Part shown: piece by piece, positions 43,410-51,700 of the stretch
Numbering within the stretch: position 1 is the first letter of the stretch
Layout: every line of letters starts with the position of its first letter
NCBI GenBank assembly: GCA_963772375.1
Contig: CAVYXG010000005.1
Location: forward strand, 1,054,001-1,118,000
Source: DATBHM01 sp963772375
Lineage (GTDB): Bacteria > Actinomycetota > UBA4738 > JACQTL01
DNA length: 64,000 bases
Direction: 5' to 3'
Notes under the pieces: generated by a model
The model's database searches: none
Told to the model about the DNA's origin: nothing
The model's input: only the letters and a program-made list of their open reading frames with translations
Translations under genes and position numbers: made by a program

Positions 43410-45364
43410 CGGTCGAGCTTGGCCGGTCCGATGCCGGGCACGTCGAGCAGCTCGAGTCGTGAGCGCGGCTTGCGGTCGGCGATCTGCGCGAGCGTCGCGT
43501 CGTGGAACACCACGTACGCCGGCACGCCGTCCGCCTTCGAGCGCTCCAGCCGCCACTGCCGCAACCGGTCGAGCAGCGCCCCGTCGGCCGGCACGACGAC
43601 CGGCCGCGCCGGCTTGGCGCTCGGGACCCGTGGCGGCTCCTCCCGCTTCCCGGTGATCTCGTCGACGAACGGCGATCGCCCGGCGCGCCCGTCGCGGGGC
43701 CACGACAGATACAGGTGCCGCCGGGCCCGGGTGATCCCGACGTACAGCAGGCGGCGTTCCTCGTCCTCCGGCGCCCTGCTCCGCCCCGACCGGAAGGGCA
43801 GCTCGCCGTCCAGCAGCCGCGGGAGGAACACCGCGTCGAACTCGAGCCCCTTGGACCGGTGGTACGTCAACAGGTTCACTCCGCGGCCCGTCTCCTCCGT
43901 CGCGAACCGCCGCGACAGCTCGGCCAGGAACGCCGCCACGTCGCCGTCCGGGTTGGCCGAAGCGAACTCCACGGCCAGTGCGCGGAGGCGTCCGAGGTCG
44001 GCCTGCCGCGTGGCCTCCTCGGCGGAGTCGAACTCCCCGCCGTCGGCCTGGTACCCGAGCGCGTCGGTGGCGCGCTCCACTTCCGCCACGACGCCGCCCC
44101 CGCCGCCGCGCTGCAACCGGTGGACGGCCGCCCGCGGCCCGGGACGCCGCAGGAACGAACCGTCGCGCACCTGATACGGGACCCGCGCCTCCGCGAACGC
44201 CTCCTCGTACGGCTCGGAGCGCGCGTTGATGCGGTACAGAACGGCCGTCTCCTCGTACGGGACCCCCTCCTCGTCGTGCAGCCGGCGGACCTCGGCCACC
44301 ACGAAGGTGGCCTCCGCGTACTGGTCCGCGAACCACCGCAGCGTCGGCGCGGGCCCGGCCGGCCGGGTCGCGCGGAGCGTTTTGGGGAACCCGCCCAACA
44401 GCGGCACCAGCCGGTTGGCGATGGCCAGGACCTCGGGCGTCGAGCGGTAGTTCTCCTCGAGCGTCACGATCGTCGCGTTGGGGTACCGGTCCCGGAACCC
44501 CAGCAGGTGATCGGGCGACGCGCCGGTGAACGAGTAGATCGTCTGGTAGTCGTCGCCGACCACGCACAGCTCGTCGCGACCGCCCAGCCACGTCTCGAGC
44601 AGGGCCGCCTGGAGCGTGTTGACGTCCTGGAACTCGTCCACAGTGAACGCCGCGAAATGACGCCGGACCTCCTCGGCGGCGGCTGCGTGGTCCTCGAACA
44701 GCCGAACGGCCATCTCGAGCATATCCTCGAAGTCGATGCGGCGCATCGCGGTCTTCCGCCGCTCGTAGCCCTCGTACAGCCGCTGCATCATCTCGGGCGG
44801 GATCGGCGGCTGGTGTCCCGTCCCGCCCACCGCGTCGAGATACCCCTCGGGGGTCACCCGCCGGTTCTTTGCCCACTCGATCTCGCCGGCGAGGTCGCTC
44901 CGGGGCAGGAACTTGTGCGGCGGCGGCAGCCCGTTGGCGAGGGGCGCCACGATCCGGGCCTTGTGATCGAGCACCTCCGGCAGCCGCGAGCCGGTGTGGA
45001 GCTCCCACATCCGCCCGAGCTGCGACAACGCCGCGGCGTGGAACGTCCGGGCCTCGACGCCCCGGACGCCCAGACCGGCCAGGCGCGACTTCAGCTCGCG
45101 GGCGGCCTTCTCCGTGAACGTGACGGCGAGGATCTGGTCCGGCCGGAACGTCCCCGTGGCCGCCTGGTACGCGATACGCCGGGTGATGGTCGAGGTCTTG
45201 CCGCTGCCGGCCCCCGCCAGGATGGCGACCGGGCCCCGCACGGCCGTCGCCGCCCGGCGCTGGGCGTCGTTCAGTCCCTCGAGGATGGCCTCGGGGTGGG
45301 GTCCCGCGCCGCGGGTCCCGGGAGGCCCGGAGGACGGGTCGAGCTGGAGCTGCACGGGTTGCAT
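43370..45364 (-). CDS. UvrD2-like SF1A DNA helicase with C-terminal HRDC domain
   Basis: This 664-residue helicase unwinds DNA 3' to 5' in repair. Motifs in order: Q-motif LNDAQRRAATAVRGP, Walker A AILAGAGSGKTSTIT, VTFTEKAARELKSRL, Walker B AFTVDEFQDVN, VVGDDYQTIYSFTGA, LEENYRST, VNLLTYHRSKGLEFDAVF and RRLLYVGITRARRHL. The last 80 residues look like an HRDC domain (ADGALLDRLRQWRLERSKAD). This layout matches actinobacterial UvrD2. ATG 45364 is chosen; 45397 upstream is possible. Its 3' end overlaps the PPTase gene by 40 bp, tail to tail. It seems unrelated to the lipid genes around it. Confidence 0.92.
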   Translation of the reverse strand: MQPVQLQLDPSSGPPGTRGAGPHPEAILEGLNDAQRRAATAVRGPVAILAGAGSGKTSTITRRIAYQAATGTFRPDQILAVTFTEKAARELKSRLAGLGVRGVEARTFHAAALSQLGRMWELHTGSRLPEVLDHKARIVAPLANGLPPPHKFLPRSDLAGEIEWAKNRRVTPEGYLDAVGGTGHQPPIPPEMMQRLYEGYERRKTAMRRIDFEDMLEMAVRLFEDHAAAAEEVRRHFAAFTVDEFQDVNTLQAALLETWLGGRDELCVVGDDYQTIYSFTGASPDHLLGFRDRYPNATIVTLEENYRSTPEVLAIANRLVPLLGGFPKTLRATRPAGPAPTLRWFADQYAEATFVVAEVRRLHDEEGVPYEETAVLYRINARSEPYEEAFAEARVPYQVRDGSFLRRPGPRAAVHRLQRGGGGGVVAEVERATDALGYQADGGEFDSAEEATRQADLGRLRALAVEFASANPDGDVAAFLAELSRRFATEETGRGVNLLTYHRSKGLEFDAVFLPRLLDGELPFRSGRSRAPEDEERRLLYVGITRARRHLYLSWPRDGRAGRSPFVDEITGKREEPPRVPSAKPARPVVVPADGALLDRLRQWRLERSKADGVPAYVVFHDATLAQIADRKPRSRLELLDVPGIGPAKLDRYGDEVLEVVGSG

Positions 45365-45475
45365 CGTATCCGGACCCACCGACACCCCCCGGCCCACGCC
45401 CGCGGGTCGGTTGCGCTCCAGGGAACCCCGGGCCTAGAGTCGGCGGCGTCGGGTCCGGGAGTGGAGGAGGTTGTG

Positions 45476-46102
45476 ATGCGCGGTGCCAGGGTGATGGTCG
45501 GGGTGATCGTCGGGTTGCTGCTCGTCGGGGGGCAGGCGATCCCCGCGAGCGCCACGCCCGCCGCGTTCGGGGCGAAGCTCACGCACTCCAGCCAGCCCAC
45601 CCCACCCGAGAGGTGCGACCGGAACGCGGGCATCCCCCACAACGCCGTCTGCACGTGGGTAGCGACGACCGCGTTCGAGAACGGGAGCCACTTCACTGCG
45701 CCGAAGAACGGAACGATCAAGCAGGTCAAGCTCATCTCCTGCTTCTCGGGCTCGTTCCGGCTGCAGCTTGCCCGCGTGAAGTTCGCGCAGCACCAGGCGA
45801 AGGTCGCGCGGAACGGACCGGTCATCGACTACAACTCGGACCCCCGGCAGAACGACGGCAACCCCGAGACCGAGTGCGGCGGCCCGAACGGAAACGACTA
45901 CATCATCCAGACGTTCGCCGTGAGCGTTCCGGTGACCAAGGGCGACTATGTCGCCGTCCGGGCCAGGAAGATCGGCTTCGTCCACAACTCCGGCGGCGGC
46001 AACGACTTCCTGTTCGCCCCGCCGCTCGCGCCGGGCGGCCCCTTCAAGGTCCGCCAGGGCAGCTCGAGCGCCGACCTGATGCTGCGGCTGGTGTACGGGT
46101 AG
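45476..46102 (+). CDS. Secreted protein of unknown function
   Basis: This 208-residue protein starts with a clear signal peptide (VMVGVIVGLLLVGGQAIPAS, likely cleavage after ASA). The mature part is rich in Asn, Gly and Thr, contains four Cys likely to form two disulfides, and shows beta-strand-like stretches such as GTIKQVKLISCFSGSFRLQL. ATG 45476 follows GGAGGAGG. I do not recognise a family. It ends 3 bp from the tail of the convergent GH114-like gene. Confidence 0.8.
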   Translation: MRGARVMVGVIVGLLLVGGQAIPASATPAAFGAKLTHSSQPTPPERCDRNAGIPHNAVCTWVATTAFENGSHFTAPKNGTIKQVKLISCFSGSFRLQLARVKFAQHQAKVARNGPVIDYNSDPRQNDGNPETECGGPNGNDYIIQTFAVSVPVTKGDYVAVRARKIGFVHNSGGGNDFLFAPPLAPGGPFKVRQGSSSADLMLRLVYG

Positions 46103-46105
46103 CCC

Positions 46106-46912
46106 TCAGCGGCAGGGGTGGCGCCAGGCCTTCAGCGACAGGCGCTTGCGCAGCGAGTTGAAGTTCAGGTTGTTCGCCTTCGGGCAGAACCGCGGCGGGT
46201 CGAGCTTGTACTCCACCTCGAACACGGCCTTGCCCGCCTGCAGGAACGGCTTCAGCTTGAAGCACTCCTGATACTGGAAGCACTGCTCGTCGAGCGCGAA
46301 GTCGAAGTAGGGGAGCAGCTTCCCGACCTGCCCCAGGTCGTTCTTCATCGCGACCGACAGCCTGTGGCGGTGGGCGAGGTTGGCGAGCCACACGTCGAAC
46401 CGCAGCTGGTCGGCGGCCGTCAGCTGGAACCCCGTGTGGTTCGCGTAGCCGTCGACGTTGTCGAACTCCACCCCGTCGAACCCCTTCCGGTCGCACGACG
46501 CGACGCGCGCCCGCAGGATCGGACCGAGGACGTCCAGCCGACGGATGTCGAGCCACCGCTCGCCGGGCCAGCCGTTCGGGCGTCCCTTCACCGAGTGGGG
46601 GAACTTCGACGCATCCGGCCGGAAGTTCTCCCACGTCCCGGCGTCGACGTAGCAGAGGACGATGCGCCCCGCGCTGTGGAGGGACGTCACGGTCGAGGCG
46701 GGGGTCTCGAACATGTCCACGTCGTACATGTGCGCCCGCACCGATTCGTCGATCGTCCCCTGGAGCTGCCACTGCCACGACGTCAGGAGCGCCGGGTGCC
46801 AGCAGCCGTCGCACGGGACGGGCTCGGGCAGCCCCCCCACTGACGCGGCCCCCGGCGTCGCCAGCAGCCCCACCCCGGCCACGGCGAGCACGAACGTTCG
46901 AATGATTCGCAC
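46106..46912 (-). CDS. Secreted GH114-like glycosidase (endo alpha-1,4 polygalactosaminidase family)
   Basis: This 268-residue protein has a signal peptide (TFVLAVAGVGLLATPGAAS) and the TIM-barrel motifs of the GH114/TM1410 family: WQWQLQGTIDESVRAHMYDV, IVLCYVDAGTWENFRPD and FDGVEFDNVDGYANHTG, with acidic residues in the last two likely catalytic. Known members cut alpha-1,4-linked galactosamine polymers. A role in trimming an extracellular polysaccharide is the best reading. The GTG at 46912 gives a proper signal peptide. It diverges from the second acyl-CoA dehydrogenase gene. Confidence 0.85.
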   Translation of the reverse strand: MRIIRTFVLAVAGVGLLATPGAASVGGLPEPVPCDGCWHPALLTSWQWQLQGTIDESVRAHMYDVDMFETPASTVTSLHSAGRIVLCYVDAGTWENFRPDASKFPHSVKGRPNGWPGERWLDIRRLDVLGPILRARVASCDRKGFDGVEFDNVDGYANHTGFQLTAADQLRFDVWLANLAHRHRLSVAMKNDLGQVGKLLPYFDFALDEQCFQYQECFKLKPFLQAGKAVFEVEYKLDPPRFCPKANNLNFNSLRKRLSLKAWRHPCR

Positions 46913-47068
46913 CGAGCCAGTATCGGCTCCGCGAGGCCGCGCGTTCAGGTGAAGTCGGATCGACCTTCCCGTTCGGCCCGCCGGGACAGGGCCGAGCAAC
47001 CCCTTTCGTCGACCGGCGAGCAGGCGATGCTCGACCGAGGAGCCTGCGGAGGGAATGGGGGCCGAACG

Positions 47069-48727
47069 ATGGGTCTGGATGCTGACACGCTCGACATGAT
47101 CCTTGCGGCATTGCGGGAGTTCGCCGCCGATCGGTTCTCCGATCATCGATTGCTGGAGCTGGACCGCCTGGATGAGGCCCCCGTCGGGGATCTCAGGGCC
47201 ATGTCCGGCGATGCGCTGGGGATCCACCTGCTGTTCCTCCCGGAGGAATACGGGGGGATGGGGGGCGGGTCCTTCGACATCTACCGGGTGAGCGAGCAGC
47301 TGGCCAAGATCGACGTCGGGATCGCCACCGGCGTGTCGGTCGGGTCGCTGGGAAGCGACGTCATCGCCCGCGGAGGGACGGCCCAGCAGCGGAAGGAGTG
47401 GCTGACCCGAATCGCGAACGAGGGCCTGCTGTTCGCCTACGGGGCCACCGAGCCGGAGGCGGGGAGCGACCTCGGAGCGCTCACGACGACCGCGGTGCCG
47501 GTCGTCGATGCCGGGGCCCTCGTCGGGTACCGGATCACCGGCAGGAAGCAGTGGATCTCGAACGGCGGCATCGCCGACGCGTATTCGATCCTCGCCAACG
47601 CGCCGGGTGGTCCGACCTGGTTCGTGGTCGACGCCGGCACGACCGGCTTCGAGCACGGGAAGCCCGAGGACAAGCAGGGCATGCGGACCTCGAACACCGC
47701 GGCGCTCTACCTCGAGGACGTCTACGTCGACGCCGACCGCCGAGTGGGCGAGGAGGAGGGCCGGGGCCTCGTGGTCGCCCAGAGCGTCTTCGGCTACAGC
47801 CGGCTCATGGTGGCGGCGCTGGGGCTCGGTGCGGGATGGGCCGCCCTCGACCGGGCCATCCCGTACTCGACGACCCGCATCCAGGGCGGCGGGCCGCTCT
47901 CGGAGAAGCAGGGGTACACCCACAAGCTGATCGTCCCGCCCGCGGTCCGGCTCGAAGCGGCCCGGTCCTACCTCGAGGAGTCCGCCGAGCGGATCGACGG
48001 CGGGGAGGGCTCGCTGAACACCGAGGGCGCCGTCGCCAAGTACATGGCGACCGAGGCGGGCCATGCCGCTGCCGACGCGTCGATCCAGGCGCTCGGCGGC
48101 TACGGCTACGTGAAGGAGTACATGGTCGAGAAGGTCACCCGGGACGTCCGCATCACCAGGATCTTCGAGGGGACCTCCGAGATCATGGAGATGACCATCG
48201 CCCGCGACCGGTGGCAGCAGCACCTCAAGTCGCACGGGCGGCACTTCCACGACGAGGCGGCCCGGATGGAGGCCCTCCACGCCGAGCACCCGACGGTCGG
48301 GGCCGACGTCTCCGCGATCGCGTTCCGCGCCCTGGCCGAGGTCGTGGAACGTGCCCGGATCGAGCGATTGACCCGCCACCAGCACGTCCTGTTCCGGCTG
48401 GGGAGGCTGATCGCCCACGCGGAATGCGCCGGGAGCATGTCGCGTCGGGCGGCCCGGGCGGCCGAGGGCCGTCTGAACCCCAAGTCCGACACCCGCTTCG
48501 GTCCTGCCGCGCTGGCAGCGATCGCCCGGATCTTCGCCCGGGAGGCCGCGCTCGAGGTCGGCGAGAACGGCCTGTGCTGGGTCGTCGGGGCGGTCTCCGG
48601 GGCGGAACCGGACGTCGCGGAGCTCGAGAGATCGCTCGGGCTCTCCGCCATCCACGCCGCACAGCGGGGCCTCGTGGCCGACATGGACATCGTCGCCGAC
48701 GCGCTGTACGGCCGCTCGACCGACTGA
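47069..48727 (+). CDS. Acyl-CoA dehydrogenase, long form (module 2)
   Basis: This 552-residue protein is a close paralogue of the dehydrogenase at 25813, with the same C-terminal extension. Shared motifs include LLFAYGATEPEAGSDLGAL, YRITGRKQWISNGGIADAYS, IQALGGYGYVKEYMVEKV and IFEGTSEIMEMTIARDRW with the catalytic Glu. ATG 47069 is chosen because it matches the paralogue's start (GLDxxTLxM); longer in-frame starts exist at 47027 and 46949. It lies 30 bp before the second synthase and would act on its products or intermediates. Confidence 0.92.
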   Translation: MGLDADTLDMILAALREFAADRFSDHRLLELDRLDEAPVGDLRAMSGDALGIHLLFLPEEYGGMGGGSFDIYRVSEQLAKIDVGIATGVSVGSLGSDVIARGGTAQQRKEWLTRIANEGLLFAYGATEPEAGSDLGALTTTAVPVVDAGALVGYRITGRKQWISNGGIADAYSILANAPGGPTWFVVDAGTTGFEHGKPEDKQGMRTSNTAALYLEDVYVDADRRVGEEEGRGLVVAQSVFGYSRLMVAALGLGAGWAALDRAIPYSTTRIQGGGPLSEKQGYTHKLIVPPAVRLEAARSYLEESAERIDGGEGSLNTEGAVAKYMATEAGHAAADASIQALGGYGYVKEYMVEKVTRDVRITRIFEGTSEIMEMTIARDRWQQHLKSHGRHFHDEAARMEALHAEHPTVGADVSAIAFRALAEVVERARIERLTRHQHVLFRLGRLIAHAECAGSMSRRAARAAEGRLNPKSDTRFGPAALAAIARIFAREAALEVGENGLCWVVGAVSGAEPDVAELERSLGLSAIHAAQRGLVADMDIVADALYGRSTD

Positions 48728-48757
48728 GGGAACGAACCCGTGAGAGGTGAGGGAACC

Positions 48758-51700
48758 ATGAAAGAGAGTCCGGGAATCGCCGTGGCCGTCGTCGGCGTGG
48801 GAGCCATCCTGCCGGACGCGGGAGACGCGCCCGCCTTCTGGCGGAACGTGAAGGAGGGGCGGTACAGCATCACCGAGGTCCCCAAGGAGCGCTGGGACCC
48901 CGATCTGCACTTCGACCCCGACCCCGCGGCGCCGGACAGGACGTACTCGAAGATCGGGGGGTGGGTGCGCGAGAGCGATTGGGAGTGGAACCCGATCGCC
49001 TGGCGCCTCCCGATCCCGCCGATCGTCGGCGCCTCCATGGAGGACTCCCAGAAGTGGGCGGTCGCCTGCACGCGCGAGGCGCTCACCGACTACGGCTATC
49101 CGGAACGTCCGCTGAACACGGAGCGGACGGCGGTCGTCCTGGGGAATGCCCTCGCCGGTGACCGCCAGTTCCTCACGGGCCTGCGGATCCTGTACCCGCA
49201 GCTCGCCGAGGAGTTTGCCCGCACGCCCGCCGTGATGGCCCTCCCGGCGGACGTTCGTTCCGCGGTGCTCGACGGCCTCCGCGCGGGGATGGGGAATCTG
49301 GTCCCGGCCGTCACCGGGGACACCGTCCTGGGGGAGCTCAGCAACATCCTGGCCGGGCGGGTGGCGAACCTGTTCGACCTGCACGGGCCGAACTGCACCA
49401 TCGATGCCGCCTGCGCCTCCGCCCTGGCGGCCATGTACACATCCGTGAAGGGCCTGGTCGACGGCGACTTCGACGCGGCCGTCACCGGCGGGATCGACGG
49501 GAACATGGGCCCAACGCCGTTCGTGAAGTTCAGCAAGCTCGGAGCGCTGTCCGGCACCGGGACCCGCCCCTACGACGAGGGGGCCGACGGGTTCGTCATG
49601 GGCGAGGGCGCGGCGATGTTCCTCCTGAAGCGGCTGGCGGACGCCGAGCGGGACGGCGATCGCATCTACGCGGTGATCCGGGGACTGGCGGGATCGAGCG
49701 ACGGGAAGGGCAGGGGCCTGACCGCGCCGAACCCCATCGGCCAGCGCCTCGCGGTGCAGCGGGCGTGGGAGCGGGCCGGGGTGTCACCCGCCACCGCGAC
49801 CATGATCGAGGGCCACGGCACCTCGACGGCGCTCGGCGACCTCGTCGAGGCGGAGTGCCTGAACGAGGTGTTCGGCCCTCTCGGGCTCCCCGCGGGTTCG
49901 ATCGCGTTGGGGTCGGTGAAGTCGAACATCGGGCACCTGAAGGCGGCCGCCGGTGCCGCGGGACTGCTCAAGACGGTGTTGGCCCTGCACGAGAAGGTCC
50001 TGCCGCCGAGCATCAACTTCGACCGTCCCAATCCGAGCGTCGACTGGGCGCACGCACCGTTCTCGGTCAACACCGAGCTGCGGAAGTGGGAGATACCGGC
50101 CGGCGGCGTCCGCCGGGCCGGCGTGAGCGCGTTCGGGTTCGGCGGCACCAACTTCCATGCGGTCCTCGAGGAGTACGACCCGGGCGCATCGGACGCGAAC
50201 GGGCGCACCACATTCGCCGTCCCGGAGGGTCGGCCGGAGGCGCCGATGACGCTCCCGGGGGGAGCCGTCGCTCCGAAGGCGCCGCTGCGGCCAACGCTGG
50301 TCCTTGGGGCAGGCTCGACCGTCGAGCTGATCGCGGAGCTCCGCTCGATCCAGGCCGCGGCCAGGTCGGGGACGGTTCCCCCGGCCCGCCCGCCGGCGGA
50401 GTCGGATCTGCGGGCGCCGGAGCGAGTTGCGCTCGACTTCGGGGACGCCGCCGAGCTTGCCGACAAGGCCGCGCTGGCGCTCCACGCCCTGGCCGCGAAC
50501 GATCCGGACGAATGGAGGGCACTGCACGCGAGGGGTATCTTCCGGGGAAGCGGTCCCCCGCCGAAGGTGGCGTTCCTCTACAGCGGCCAGGGCTCGCAGT
50601 ACGTGAACATGCTGGCCACCCTCCGCGCCTCCGAGCCCGCGGTGGCGGACGTGTTCGACCGGGCGGACCGGCTGCTGGCCGCGGAGCTGGGGAGGTCCCT
50701 CTCCGAGTGCGTCTTCGTGGCCACGGAGGACCCGGCGGCCCTGGAGGCGGCCGAGGCGGACCTCGCCCGGACCGAGATGACCCAACCTGCGGTGCTCGCG
50801 GCCGACCTCGCGCTCAGTGGTCTCCTCGCCGAGTACGGCATCGCACCGGACATGGTCATGGGGCACAGCCTCGGCGAGTACGCCGCCCTGGTCGCGGCCG
50901 GCTGCCTCAGCTTCGAGCATGCCCTGCGGGCCGTGAGCGCCCGGGGCCGGGCGGTGTCGAGTCTCGATCTGGAGGACCCGGGACGGATGGCGGCGGTGTT
51001 CGCGCCGCTCCCCGAGATCGAGGAGATCCTGCGGGCGATCGACGGCAACGTGGCCGTCGCCAACTACAACAGCAATGGTCAGGCCGTGATCACGGGAGCC
51101 AGCGGGCCGGTGGCCCGCGCGGTCGATGCGTTCGAGGCCGCCGGACACCGGGTCGTTCCGCTTTCCATCAGCCACGCGTTCCACAACCCGATCGTCGCCC
51201 CGGCGAGCGAGCCGCTGCGTCGGGCCCTGGCCGAGCTGGACCTGCAGCCGGCCAAGCTGCCCGTCGTCGCCAACGTCACCGGGGAGTTCTACCCGACCGG
51301 GCCGGATGCGGTCCCCCGGATGCTCGACACCCTCACGGCGCAGATCGTCTCGCCGGTGCAGTTCGTGAAGGGCCTCGAGACGCTGTACGAGGCCGGCGCG
51401 CGGGTGTTCGTCGAGCTCGGGCCGAAGTCCGCCGCCCACGGCTTCGCCGACGACGTCCTGGGGCGTCGGGCGGACGTGGTCCCGCTCTTCACGAACCATC
51501 CCAAGACGGGCGACGTCGTCTCCTTCAACCACGCCCTGTGCGGGCTGTACGCCGCGGGGCTCGGGGTCGGCATCGCGGCGCCCGAGCGGCCGACCGAGCT
51601 TCCCACCGAGCGCGAACGGGCCCCGATCCCGATGCCGGCGCGGGCGTTGGCCGGCCTGGCGCCCGCCGATGCCCTTGCACGACGTGTTCCCGTTCCGGTG

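Noticed and set aside
46881..46912. CGAACGTTCG near the GH114 gene start as a second LexA box
   Set aside because: The half sites touch with no 4-bp spacer, and the string lies inside the coding sequence of the signal peptide.
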